A stretch of 40,284 nt of DNA, taken from positions 1-40,284 of IMG/VR virus record IMGVR_UViG_3300032156_000033; one strand, given 5' to 3'. A program made the position numbers and the translations under genes. Each line of letters begins with the position of its first letter. Position 1 is the stretch's first letter. Origin of the DNA: a virus. This document shows positions 25,420 to 31,553 of the stretch, piece after piece. The notes beneath the pieces are model-generated. The model worked only from the letters and a program-made list of their open reading frames with translations. It was not told the origin of the DNA and did no database searches.

Positions 25420-26456
25420 TGGTGTCTCCTCTTTCTGGCTTCTTGCATGATGTTATCGGACTCGGTGATTGCCTCTTCAGGATAGCCCATGGCCTTCATT
25501 GCGTCCCTCTGGAGTTCAAACGGACCATCCCAAAGAGCGTAAGGCTCTCGGTGCCCCGTACGGTTCTCAGCGAAAGAAGACCCATAGAACAGCCCGTTAG
25601 AGATTGCCATATTAGCCCAGCACATAGCCTCCTGTGCCCTCCCCATCTTTAGGCAGCACACTCCTGCCAAGTGGGAGAGTTCCGAAAGCCCAGGATGCCT
25701 GCCAAGGCCCTTGAGACACCATTCCATTGCGGCATTTGTGTCAAATAGATCCATATAGCACATGGCAACGGTATAGCATATCCACGCATGGGTCGCGCCA
25801 GTCGCTCCCGACAGCAAGGCCCTTTGGAGGAGCCCTATCGCCCCACATGGGTCATCCATAGCCCTGTAACATAGTGCCAACTGGAAGGACCACCTGTAAT
25901 TATCAGGTTCATCGGCCATCTGCTGTTTCAGTCCGCTCACCATACTCACAAGGTTTTTGGTAATTGTTTCTTCGCTCTTTGGGAGTTCATCAAAGACTAG
26001 GCCCTGCATCAGGGCAGGCTGGGTACCATTCCATTGCTCATGGATGTGGCCAACAAAATTAGCCTTGGCGGGTATTCTAAATACTCGCTCTTTTGAGTAT
26101 CTACCGCTTTTATGGATAGATGAGAACACATCTATGTCGCTGTTGTTTAGTATTTCAATGAAATTGTTAGGGAATACAATCCTTTCGTCTGTGTCTAACT
26201 GAATGGCCCATTCCATTCCCTGACTTGCCGCCAATGCAAGCCCCCTATTACGTATTCCTCCCATGCTTAATTGGTCACTACACGCCGTAAATGCAGTGTT
26301 ATTCCCACAAACTTCCCCAATAACAGCCATAGTGACTGGATCAATGCCAAGATCAACAAAAAGGAACTTATCCACATGGTTTTTAACGCTCTCTAGTGCG
26401 TCTCGGATGATGAGATGTCTGTCTGATGTGATGGTGATGGAGCATATTTTAGTCAT
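25416..26456 (-). CDS. Family 2 glycosyltransferase with C-terminal TPR-like repeats
   Basis: A 346-residue protein from ATG 26456 (MTKICSITITSDRH), with GAGG six bases before it and an 8-bp overlap with the upstream stop. The first 170 residues look like a GT2/GT-A domain: an N-terminal beta strand, SVKNHVDKFLFVDLGID, MGGIRNRGLALAASQGMEWAIQLDTDER with DTD in the DXD position. The C-terminal half has TPR-like helices (AIGLLQRALLSGATGATHAW, AAMEWCLKGLGRHPGLSELS, AQEAMCWANMAIS). It probably transfers a sugar to a cell-surface polymer or protein. A host-modifying role such as superinfection exclusion is inference. Confidence 0.75.
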   Translation of the reverse strand: MTKICSITITSDRHLIIRDALESVKNHVDKFLFVDLGIDPVTMAVIGEVCGNNTAFTACSDQLSMGGIRNRGLALAASQGMEWAIQLDTDERIVFPNNFIEILNNSDIDVFSSIHKSGRYSKERVFRIPAKANFVGHIHEQWNGTQPALMQGLVFDELPKSEETITKNLVSMVSGLKQQMADEPDNYRWSFQLALCYRAMDDPCGAIGLLQRALLSGATGATHAWICYTVAMCYMDLFDTNAAMEWCLKGLGRHPGLSELSHLAGVCCLKMGRAQEAMCWANMAISNGLFYGSSFAENRTGHREPYALWDGPFELQRDAMKAMGYPEEAITESDNIMQEARKRRHQ

Positions 26457-26619
26457 CTTCATCCTCAAACATGAGATGTTCAACACAAACCAATAATTTT
26501 TCATTCATTTTGTCTGGGCATTTAGCCTTGGCTAATTCTAGATACTCCCAAGCACATTGAACCCTTTGTTTGTCTGTCAGATGGGATCTTTTAGCCCTCC
26601 ATCTAGTCTCTGTGTTCAC
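26449..26619 (-). CDS. Small protein with duplicated leader, unknown
   Basis: A 56-residue protein starting at GTG 26619 (VNTETRWRAKRSHLTDKQRV), with GGAG six bases upstream. The longer ATG frame starting at 26838 would cross the neighbouring gene and has no fitting ribosome-binding site. It is basic at the N-terminus and acidic at the end (FEDEDD). Its leader GTGACTGT(A)CAGGAGCATG is nearly identical to that of the gene at 26637-26801. Function unknown. Confidence 0.55.
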   Translation of the reverse strand: MNTETRWRAKRSHLTDKQRVQCAWEYLELAKAKCPDKMNEKLLVCVEHLMFEDEDD

Positions 26620-26636
26620 GCCATGCTCCTGTACAG

Positions 26637-26801
26637 TCACATCTGCGGCAGTTGGGTGGTTGCGTTTTTGAGGGCGATACTCAACTCGGGACTCCGAGCC
26701 GACCATGGGCATGCCCCGGTAGCGTCTAGCACGCGAACCTCGAAGACCTCCCAGTGGGCTACATGCTCGGAATCGATTTCGATTGTGTAGAGCCGTTTCA
26801 T
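26637..26801 (-). CDS. Small protein, unknown
   Basis: A 54-residue protein (MKRLYTIEIDSEHVAHWEVF...) with GGAG seven bases before the ATG. The N-terminal beta-hairpin-like part is followed by ACPWSARSPELSIAL, ending PQM. Its leader repeats that of the next gene (about 26620-26640 against 26803-26822). Position in the operon and the ribosome-binding site support it; no family recognised. Confidence 0.55.
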   Translation of the reverse strand: MKRLYTIEIDSEHVAHWEVFEVRVLDATGACPWSARSPELSIALKNATTQLPQM

Positions 26802-26825
26802 CGTCATGCTCCTGGACAGTCACGG

Positions 26826-27035
26826 CTAGACGCCGCATGTGCCCGTTGGTGATGTTTTGATGGCGGCATGAACGAGGCAGAGAGCACAGGTCCCAGGCTC
26901 ATCGGTCCCACAGTCGCACCCGATTTCTCGGTTCAGGGTTTCCTCGGCGGCATACAGCGCGCACTCGGCAACCCGTTTCCATGCCTCCAGCTTTTTCAGC
27001 CTGTTCACGATGGCGATTTTGGTATGTGGGTTCAC
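26826..27035 (-). CDS. Small Cys-rich protein, unknown
   Basis: A 69-residue protein starting at GTG 27035, with GGGAGG a few bases upstream. The N-terminus is helical (MNPHTKIAIVNRLKKLEAW), followed by a Cys-rich C-terminal part IGCDCGTDEPGTCALCL, four Cys that could bind a metal. The first nine codons and the upstream 25 bp are duplicated exactly at 28800-28850. Function unknown. Confidence 0.6.
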   Translation of the reverse strand: MNPHTKIAIVNRLKKLEAWKRVAECALYAAEETLNREIGCDCGTDEPGTCALCLVHAAIKTSPTGTCGV

Positions 27036-27060
27036 GTTGCCTCCCGGCAGAGGATGGACA
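27010..27060 (-). repeat. 51-bp exact leader repeat, copy 1
   Basis: Identical to 28800-28850. It holds the ribosome-binding site, GTG start and first nine codons (MNPHTKIAI) of the gene at 26826-27035, plus about 25 bp upstream. Here it leads a full gene; in the other copy it leads a truncated one. Confidence 0.9.
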
Positions 27061-27068
27061 AAACGCGG

Positions 27069-27605
27069 TCAGGCCGCAGGATTGAGGGCTTCCACGTCTT
27101 CCCAGGCCAAGCAGCACCCGTGAGTACCGATGCCTTCGCGGACGTGTCCAAGGGCTGGGATCATCACGATGTAGATGCCGCCCTCGTCAATCTTCACGAT
27201 CTCGCCTTCATTGATTTCCTTGGAGTACTTGCCTTGCTTGGCCTTGACCACCTGGCCAATCGAGAGCTTCGGCGTGATGGCGTTGTCCCTGATCCACGCC
27301 ATGACAGCCTTCTTCCTTGGTCCGTAAAAGCTGGCTCCATCGAGCACATCGACCAACTCCGAATCTGCGTCCCAGCCGTAGCGGTCTTCCAATTCCTTGG
27401 CCATCTCATAGCCGTCATGGAAGTCGTCCAGCACTTCCATGATCTGCTCGCGCACCTCAGTTTCGTCCTCTTCGCCCTGAAACCATCCCATCACGTTAGG
27501 CATGAGGTCATCGGCCACGAGGCCCATCACTCCGGCGTGCGAACCGTTGGGCCTGGGGAGGCCTTTGAAACAACCTTCTGGGAAGGCCAGTTGTTCGGGC
27601 GTCAT
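27069..27605 (-). CDS. Hypothetical protein with SH3/KOW-like C-terminal region
   Basis: A 178-residue protein from ATG 27605 (MTPEQLAFPEGCFKGLPRP), chosen because AAGGAG lies six bases upstream. An alternative ATG at 27638 (MTHLFDTKEFT) has a weaker site. The body is acidic and helical (TEVREQIMEVLDDFHDGYEM). Around residues 115-150 is a small beta segment (LSIGQVVKAKQGKYSKEINE, GGIYIVMIP) similar in feel to an SH3 or KOW barrel. The sequence is more GC-rich than neighbouring operons. No family recognised. Confidence 0.58.
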   Translation of the reverse strand: MTPEQLAFPEGCFKGLPRPNGSHAGVMGLVADDLMPNVMGWFQGEEDETEVREQIMEVLDDFHDGYEMAKELEDRYGWDADSELVDVLDGASFYGPRKKAVMAWIRDNAITPKLSIGQVVKAKQGKYSKEINEGEIVKIDEGGIYIVMIPALGHVREGIGTHGCCLAWEDVEALNPAA

Positions 27606-27621
27606 CGTGAACTCCTTGGTA

Positions 27622-27696
27622 TCAAAAAGATGGGTCATGGTTGAACCTTTCGAGAAATTCGAATAGTTGGGCGGGAAGGTTCCCGCGAGTGGACAT
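27622..27696 (-). other. Leader ORF, 24 residues (putative)
   Basis: MSTRGNLPAQLFEFLERFNH (first 20 residues). The ATG overlaps the TGA of the upstream gene (TGATG), and the ORF ends shortly before the ribosome-binding site of the next gene. Its start MSTRGNLPA repeats at 28344 in the same relation to a gene end. Expression is uncertain; it may be a leader peptide or only a repeat remnant. Confidence 0.3.
27671..27696 (-). repeat. 26-bp exact leader repeat with inverted repeat, copy 1
   Basis: Identical to 28319-28344. It contains GCGGGAA-CC-TTCCCGC, a perfect 7-bp inverted repeat, next to ATGTCCACTC. The arms can form an RNA hairpin, or a dyad DNA site. Each copy lies just after a gene stop and before the next ribosome-binding site. 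Confidence 0.85.
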
Positions 27697-28019
27697 CACG
27701 CGATGTCTTCGAGTTTTGAGTTCAGCCCGTCGAGGTTTTCTCGCACCACGACTAGCTGTTTCAGATCTGTCCCTGGGAGATCGGCGGGGGGGTAGCACAA
27801 CACCTGGACCGACTGCCAGAGGGCGATGATTTCAGGCGACAGATTGCGGAGTGTTGTAATCAGATCGGCGTCGTCCCTACGAAACGGTTCGTCGGGATGC
27901 AGTCCGCATGTGCCATCGCTTTCAATCCCATAGCTATCGCTATATTTATCGTCCTGCTTGATTCGCCAGGGCAATGGGGTTGCTTCGCGCTCCAGTCGTT
28001 TTAGTGCTCTCAGTTCCAT
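27696..28019 (-). CDS. Ead/Ea22-like small phage protein
   Basis: A 107-residue protein, ATG 28019 after GGAGGAACC. The sequence ALKRLEREATPLPWRI followed by DDADLITTLRNLSPEIIALW matches the common phage pattern A-TP-(G/L)-PW ... N-D-A-x-L-I-x-x-L-R-N-x-x-P-E-I-I of Ead-like accessory proteins. No biochemical role is known to me for this group. The leader resembles that of the gene at 28346-28573. Confidence 0.6.
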   Translation of the reverse strand: MELRALKRLEREATPLPWRIKQDDKYSDSYGIESDGTCGLHPDEPFRRDDADLITTLRNLSPEIIALWQSVQVLCYPPADLPGTDLKQLVVVRENLDGLNSKLEDIA

Positions 28020-28049
28020 GGTTCCTCCAATGGGTGGTTGTTATGGACA

Positions 28050-28298
28050 TTACTTGTTTTCGTCGAGGCGATGGTCACCGCACCAATCGCCTCCGAATAC
28101 CACGGGGTAACCCCCCATGCTCGGGGCGTGGCGGCGGCAACGCCCCACTTCATGCTCACGGTCTTTGAGGCGGTTTGATTCCTTGGCGACGAACCAGATG
28201 CAGGTTGTGCATCGCATTCCTTCGCTTCGATGTTTCCAGGGGTCGGCTGCCATTCCAACGGGAGGGGCAGTTTGGGTACAGAACTTGTCTTCGCTCAT
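28050..28298 (-). CDS. Small Cys/His-rich protein (putative metal-binding)
   Basis: An 82-residue protein from ATG 28298 (MSEDKFCTQTAPPVGM), with AAAGGA six bases upstream. An alternative start at 28344 (MSTRGNLPAPSK) would add 15 residues from the leader repeat. It carries MRCTTCIWFV, VGRCRRHAPSMGGYPVVFG and DWCGDHRL, a C-x2-C...C-R-x-x-P...W-C-G-D-H layout common in small phage proteins that should bind zinc or iron. Function unknown. Confidence 0.62.
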   Translation of the reverse strand: MSEDKFCTQTAPPVGMAADPWKHRSEGMRCTTCIWFVAKESNRLKDREHEVGRCRRHAPSMGGYPVVFGGDWCGDHRLDENK

Positions 28299-28318
28299 TT
28301 TGTTTCCTTTGGATGGTG

Positions 28319-28344
28319 CGGGAAGGTTCCCGCGAGTGGACATA
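28319..28344 (-). repeat. 26-bp exact leader repeat with inverted repeat, copy 2
   Basis: Second copy of 27671-27696, with the same dyad GCGGGAA-CC-TTCCCGC. Here the reading frame is open into the downstream gene, so the repeat could extend that protein by MSTRGNLPAPSKGNK. Confidence 0.85.
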
Positions 28345-28345
28345 T

Positions 28346-28573
28346 TCAAGCGTTGGGGTTTGCGGTCTGCCACTTCTCAAAAAGTGAGACCACTCGGGGG
28401 TGTTCGTACCAGTCTTCAAATAGCTTCCGGCAGTCCTTGTCGTGGAAGAATGTCGGTCCCAGGTAGGAATGCCACTCCATCCAGACTCCGCGCCCCAGGT
28501 GGTGCAGGGGTGACCAGCAAATAAATCCAATGCGGCGTTTCCCTGTGTGGTCCATCAACGGGTCGCAAGGCAT
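28346..28573 (-). CDS. Small aromatic-rich protein, unknown
   Basis: A 75-residue protein from ATG 28573 (MPCDPLMDHTGKRRIGFICW), after GGAGGAACCAC. It is rich in Trp and His (SPLHHLGRGVWMEWHSYLGP), with a C-terminal helix (CRKLFEDWYEHPRVVSLFEK). The longer frame to 28660 runs over the upstream gene and lacks a ribosome-binding site. No family recognised. Confidence 0.57.
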   Translation of the reverse strand: MPCDPLMDHTGKRRIGFICWSPLHHLGRGVWMEWHSYLGPTFFHDKDCRKLFEDWYEHPRVVSLFEKWQTANPNA

Positions 28574-28608
28574 GTGGTTCCTCCGATGGGTGGGTGTTCT
28601 GGACAACT

Positions 28609-28788
28609 TCACTGGGTTACGTCGGCAACGACAGAATTGAACACGGTCCAAGCTAGGCAATTATATTTCTCGCCACCCAAATACCGCTTGGCGAGATCGA
28701 GAGCCACGTCTTTCGAAACCCGCTCACCGGACCAGTCAACCAGGGCTGCTGATAGTGTTTCCGCTGCAAGCATTTCAGAAATGGTCAT
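28609..28788 (-). CDS. Small protein, unknown
   Basis: A 59-residue protein (MTISEMLAAETLSAALVDWS...), ATG 28788 with AAGGAG six bases upstream. It is helical with an amphipathic pattern (DVALDLAKRYLGGEKYNCLAW). Its start lies inside the truncated duplicate leader at 28775-28825. Function unknown. Confidence 0.57.
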   Translation of the reverse strand: MTISEMLAAETLSAALVDWSGERVSKDVALDLAKRYLGGEKYNCLAWTVFNSVVADVTQ

Positions 28789-28825
28789 GCGTTCTCCTTA
28801 TGGCGATTTTGGTATGTGGGTTCAC
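28775..28825 (-). pseudogene. Truncated duplicate of the 26826-27035 gene start
   Basis: The GTG and first nine codons (MNPHTKIAI) of the gene at 27035 are repeated exactly, then diverge (RRTHDHF) to a TGA. The ribosome-binding site is kept. The fragment overlaps the start of the next gene, so it may now serve as a coupling leader. It appears to be the scar of a recombination or gene replacement. Confidence 0.65.
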
Positions 28826-28850
28826 GTTGCCTCCCGGCAGAGGATGGACA
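28800..28850 (-). repeat. 51-bp exact leader repeat, copy 2
   Basis: Second copy of 27010-27060, 1,790 bp away. Identity ends abruptly at both edges. Confidence 0.9.
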
Positions 28851-28954
28851 GAATCCTGTCCGGTTATATTGGTTCCTGAGATCGTGTCTCAACAGTACGG
28901 CAGGTCGTCACCAGCACGGCATTTGACGTGTCCGAAGCCGGTGGGGAGCGGACA
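28851..28954 (-). other. Short non-coding stretch with possible C-terminal gene remnant
   Basis: After the TAG of the gene at 28955 the same minus-strand frame continues open for 21 codons with gene-like text, CPLPTGFGHVKCRAGDDLPY, to a TGA. It could be a decayed gene end left by the same exchanges that duplicated the neighbouring leader, or a stop-readthrough extension. No start codon and ribosome-binding site pair is visible for it alone. Confidence 0.3.
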
Positions 28955-29248
28955 CTACTTCCTCTTGTATTTGGCTGTGGTGTCTCTCTCAAGAGTTATC
29001 TTCCACCCCTCAAGTATGGACTCCTGGATGAAATTGTCAACCCCCACGCTAGAAAGATAATCTATTGACAGTGGATCTTCAGCAATAACCTCTTTGCCTT
29101 CTACCACTTGCAGTGCAACCTTAAACGTATCTGCCTCATGATAACCCTGAACCTCCCCCACAAAGAGCCTCAGTTTGGCTTTCTCCCAGGTGGATCCCAT
29201 AGGTGCCTGCACGTCATAGGATCGGAAGGGCACGCGGCAGTCTCCCAT
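28955..29248 (-). CDS. Hypothetical protein, unknown
   Basis: A 97-residue protein, ATG 29248, with GGAGG six bases upstream that overlaps the preceding stop region. It is mixed alpha/beta: KLRLFVGEVQGYHEADTFKV, then DPLSIDYLSSVGVDNFIQES and a basic tail KYKRK. No family recognised. Confidence 0.57.
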   Translation of the reverse strand: MGDCRVPFRSYDVQAPMGSTWEKAKLRLFVGEVQGYHEADTFKVALQVVEGKEVIAEDPLSIDYLSSVGVDNFIQESILEGWKITLERDTTAKYKRK

Positions 29249-29250
29249 GA

Positions 29251-29649
29251 TTATCCTCCTAGTTTGGTCAACTTTGCCTTTGGTTTAGTTGTTGATACTT
29301 GCGGTTCCTTCGACTTCCAGTAGTTCTCACAGGTGTTTTTGTAGTCTTCGGTCTGTTTCATCTGGTAGACCTGTTCCCGGTCCCAACAGATCGGATGTCC
29401 ACAGGTGTAACGCTGCCCCTTTCCGGTGGGCTGGATGGTCCCAGGATCGTCGTAAGGCTGAGTTTCGCACCCAACAGCCTGCCAGACAAAGAACACGTTA
29501 GAACACCAGGGACAGGCCAAGGCGAGGGTCCGGGTAAATTCCCTACCTCGATAGGTCCGGGGATTGGCGTCAGCCTCTCTACTCCTCGCCTTCTGTTCCT
29601 CTGCCCAGTCTAGCCGGTGGGGAATATAGGAGTTATGTCCCAGTCGCAT
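29251..29649 (-). CDS. Zinc-ribbon protein, unknown
   Basis: A 132-residue protein, ATG 29649 inside the end of the replication gene, with GGAGG upstream. The core has CPWCSNVFFVWQAVGCE and YTCGHPICW, a C-x2-C...C-x-x-x-C layout that should hold a zinc. The ends are basic (HRLDWAEEQKARSREADANP; a C-terminal STTKPKAKLTKL). Located next to the replication initiator, it may be a DNA-binding accessory protein; that is inference. Confidence 0.6.
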   Translation of the reverse strand: MRLGHNSYIPHRLDWAEEQKARSREADANPRTYRGREFTRTLALACPWCSNVFFVWQAVGCETQPYDDPGTIQPTGKGQRYTCGHPICWDREQVYQMKQTEDYKNTCENYWKSKEPQVSTTKPKAKLTKLGG

Positions 29650-30415
29650 AGGCCCTCCAGCCCTGTTCGTTTAGCCATTTGGCCACATTGGGCATATATT
29701 GTGGATCAGTTGTTTTACTCAACTTGATAGCCGCTGTATGAATGTCGGTTGGGTCTACACCACTCTTGACTGCCTTCATGAAAGTCTTGGCCATTGTCAT
29801 CGGCCATGTTTTCTTGTTAGCCGGGAATGGTCCAATGACCTCCCAGAACACTTCGGAGTAATCCAAATCGTTCCACTCAAGGATCTCTTCTAGTTTGGTA
29901 GGTTCCTTTGGCTTTTCCTCCTTTGGCTTTCTTTTCCTCTTCTCCGTTTGCGGAGAGATAATATCTTTTGTTTCTTTTGTCTCTTCTATTAAACGGTCCG
30001 CTAAGGAACCGTTGTTGGTCCGTTGTTGGTCCGTTGGTGGCGGTAAGTTGTTTAACACCAAACTGTTGGCTGGTCCGCTAAGGAACCGTTGTTGGTCCGT
30101 TGTTGGTCCGGTGCAAATGCGAGTCTGTCTCAATCCAGCCAAAGTCTCATATATTTCACCCATTCCTTTGCGATTTTGAGACTTTGAAAGGGGTGAAAGT
30201 AGACCATCACAGACTGCCCTTTGAATTAAATTCGACGCCTTGGTGTGCCCAACCTTCAAAAGATCTTCAACCTCCCGTCGGCTGAACCTAACTTGTCCAG
30301 AAATGAGCCCATTATATCCATCGACTCCTGCTATATTCCTTACTATCCAAAGAAGGAATGTGTGGTATTCGGAGCCGTCGAGCCAATCTAGGTCGATGCT
30401 ATGCGCATAAACCAT
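29633..30415 (-). CDS. Replication initiator (lambda O-like), carries the origin within its gene
   Basis: A 260-residue protein from ATG 30415 (MVYAHSIDLDWLDGSEYHTF); a TTG at 30421 is an alternative. The N-terminal 100 residues look like a winged-helix DNA-binding domain (FSRREVEDLLKVGHTKASNL, IQRAVCDGLLSPLSK). The middle is a low-complexity Thr/Gln linker, repeated at peptide level (GPTTDQQ; PPTDQQ), coded by iterons. A Lys/Glu-rich section follows (EKRKRKPKEEKPKEPTK), then a C-terminal domain with FPANKKTWPMTMAKTFMKAV and PNVAKWLNEQGW that may load the helicase. No phage helicase or polymerase is seen, so host replication proteins must be recruited. Confidence 0.68.
   Translation of the reverse strand: MVYAHSIDLDWLDGSEYHTFLLWIVRNIAGVDGYNGLISGQVRFSRREVEDLLKVGHTKASNLIQRAVCDGLLSPLSKSQNRKGMGEIYETLAGLRQTRICTGPTTDQQRFLSGPANSLVLNNLPPPTDQQRTNNGSLADRLIEETKETKDIISPQTEKRKRKPKEEKPKEPTKLEEILEWNDLDYSEVFWEVIGPFPANKKTWPMTMAKTFMKAVKSGVDPTDIHTAAIKLSKTTDPQYMPNVAKWLNEQGWRAYATGT
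29941..30110. other. Putative replication origin inside the initiator gene
   Basis: Two exact 39-bp direct repeats (29995-30033 and 30072-30110) each hold two tandem 11-bp iterons CCGTTGTTGGT (30009-30019, 30020-30030, 30086-30096, 30097-30107); a degenerate fifth lies at 30031-30041. An AT-rich tract (about 29957-29993) and an inverted repeat TCTCCG-TTTG-CGGAGA (29941-29956) flank them. Iterons plus an AT-rich unwinding region inside the initiator gene is the arrangement of lambdoid origins. Confidence 0.65.
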
Positions 30416-30417
30416 CT

Positions 30418-30663
30418 TCAACCAGCCACATTCTTTGCGATGGAGTCAAGACGTTTGGCAATCATGCGGAACAGTGTGGCGTATGAAGGGTCAATAACTA
30501 TTGTGTTAGATTCAAAACTGTCATCGTCATGGCCTATGGGCAAGTAGATTTTTTCTTTACCTGGGCAAGCCGTGATAGATACAGCTTCATCTGTTATGGT
30601 AATCCAGCCATCTCCTAGGCCGAACCGCTGAAGGGTTAAGTTAGGTTCTATTTTGTTTTTCAT
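30418..30663 (-). CDS. Small protein upstream of the initiator, unknown
   Basis: An 81-residue protein from ATG 30663 (MKNKIEPNLTLQRFGLGDGW), with GGAG four bases upstream. It is beta-rich (GDGWITITDEAVSITACPGK, KIYLPIG), with a C-terminal helix (YATLFRMIAKRLDSI). The stop lies within the likely ribosome-binding region of the initiator gene. No family recognised. Confidence 0.57.
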   Translation of the reverse strand: MKNKIEPNLTLQRFGLGDGWITITDEAVSITACPGKEKIYLPIGHDDDSFESNTIVIDPSYATLFRMIAKRLDSIAKNVAG

Positions 30664-30697
30664 ATTTCTCCAGCGCATAACGCGCACACAGGGGGGT

Positions 30698-30771
30698 GCC
30701 CTACCGGGTAAGAAGTGCAGGAGCTACCAACGCGCCCCAAATTTCGCGTCTGCTTGCCTGCCCGGTAGGGC
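30698..30771. repeat. 11-bp inverted repeat pair
   Basis: GCCCTACCGGG (30698-30708) and its exact reverse complement CCCGGTAGGGC (30761-30771) are 52 bp apart, in the gap between the ssDNA-binding-like gene and the next gene. They could be paired operator sites for a looping regulator or the base of an mRNA stem. No poly-T follows. Confidence 0.75.
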
Positions 30772-30790
30772 GATGTGGTTTGTTTTGCAT
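30701..30790 (-). CDS. Possible 29-residue peptide
   Basis: ATG 30790 with GGAG eight bases upstream opens MQNKPHRPTGQASRREIWGA and runs 29 residues to a TAG at 30701. It lies across the inverted repeat. The product is basic with a hydrophobic end. It may be a real small gene, or chance coding over a regulatory element. Confidence 0.3.
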   Translation of the reverse strand: MQNKPHRPTGQASRREIWGALVAPALLTR

Positions 30791-30842
30791 TGGTTCTTAC
30801 TCCAACAGGATCAGGTTACCCCCTTTCCCGTTGGATGCAACT

Positions 30843-31553
30843 TCAGAAAGGGATATTTGGTTCATCACCAGCAGGGATGTCTCTAGGGTCAACCTCGCCA
30901 GCAGGAGATCCCATAGGCGTTCCATCAAACCTCTGTCTGGGTGCCGGGGCATGGGGAGTTACCCCAGTCTGGCCCAGAATACCGAGTTTCTTCCAGTCTT
31001 CTGACTTGTCGATGATGTGCTGTGCGATCCATTTTGGCAGTTTGTCAAACAATTCCTGGTCATGGTGCTGCACATCGTAAACCATGGGAGGATTTGCCAT
31101 TTCAGGAGCAACCATTCCCGGCATAAGGGGCAAGATCCCCATCACATTAACCGCGATACAAGCCTCTCCCATTTTATTTGTATAAGGCTTGTGTTGGATA
31201 TTAATTAGGGCAGCTTGCCCAAGGATCAGTTCCGAGTCGATGACGGGAGAGCCCTTCCAGCTTTCCAGATACTCGCCCATCTTTTTGAATGTGAGCCATC
31301 CTTGGAAACCAGGTGATACACAGAATGGCCTTCCATCCTCCATGGTAATGTATTGGTTTGTTTTGGGATCGAGGGGCCAGAGTTCAAAGTCGAGCCGGGC
31401 CTCTGTTCTGACCTTCACTTCTCCCTTGTATTCGTTCTGGCACCATCCAGCACTGACAATCCTAAAAAGGATGCCCAGGTGAAGGCCAGCCGGGGGCGTC
31501 TCGCGTTTTCTTGGGCCGTCACTGCCGGTTCTTGGGGTGGATCCTAGTTGCAT
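30843..31553 (-). CDS. Putative single-stranded DNA-binding / OB-fold protein
   Basis: A 236-residue protein, ATG 31553, with AAAGGAG six bases upstream and a 10-bp overlap with the upstream gene. The N-terminal PPAGLHLGILFRIVSAG, EYKGEVKVRTEARLDFELWP, then FKKMGEYLESWKGSPVIDSE and ALINIQHKPYTNKMGEAC follow a pattern I associate with phage proteins annotated as ssDNA-binding or replication accessory factors. The C-terminus is Pro/Asp-rich and acidic (GEVDPRDIPAGDEPNIPF), like the acidic protein-binding tip of SSB proteins. Position near the initiator fits a replication role. Confidence 0.6.
   Translation of the reverse strand: MQLGSTPRTGSDGPRKRETPPAGLHLGILFRIVSAGWCQNEYKGEVKVRTEARLDFELWPLDPKTNQYITMEDGRPFCVSPGFQGWLTFKKMGEYLESWKGSPVIDSELILGQAALINIQHKPYTNKMGEACIAVNVMGILPLMPGMVAPEMANPPMVYDVQHHDQELFDKLPKWIAQHIIDKSEDWKKLGILGQTGVTPHAPAPRQRFDGTPMGSPAGEVDPRDIPAGDEPNIPF

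Noticed and set aside
26868-27644. 258-residue plus-strand frame
   Set aside because: It runs against several well-supported minus-strand genes with ribosome-binding sites, in a GC-rich region where antisense frames stay open by chance.
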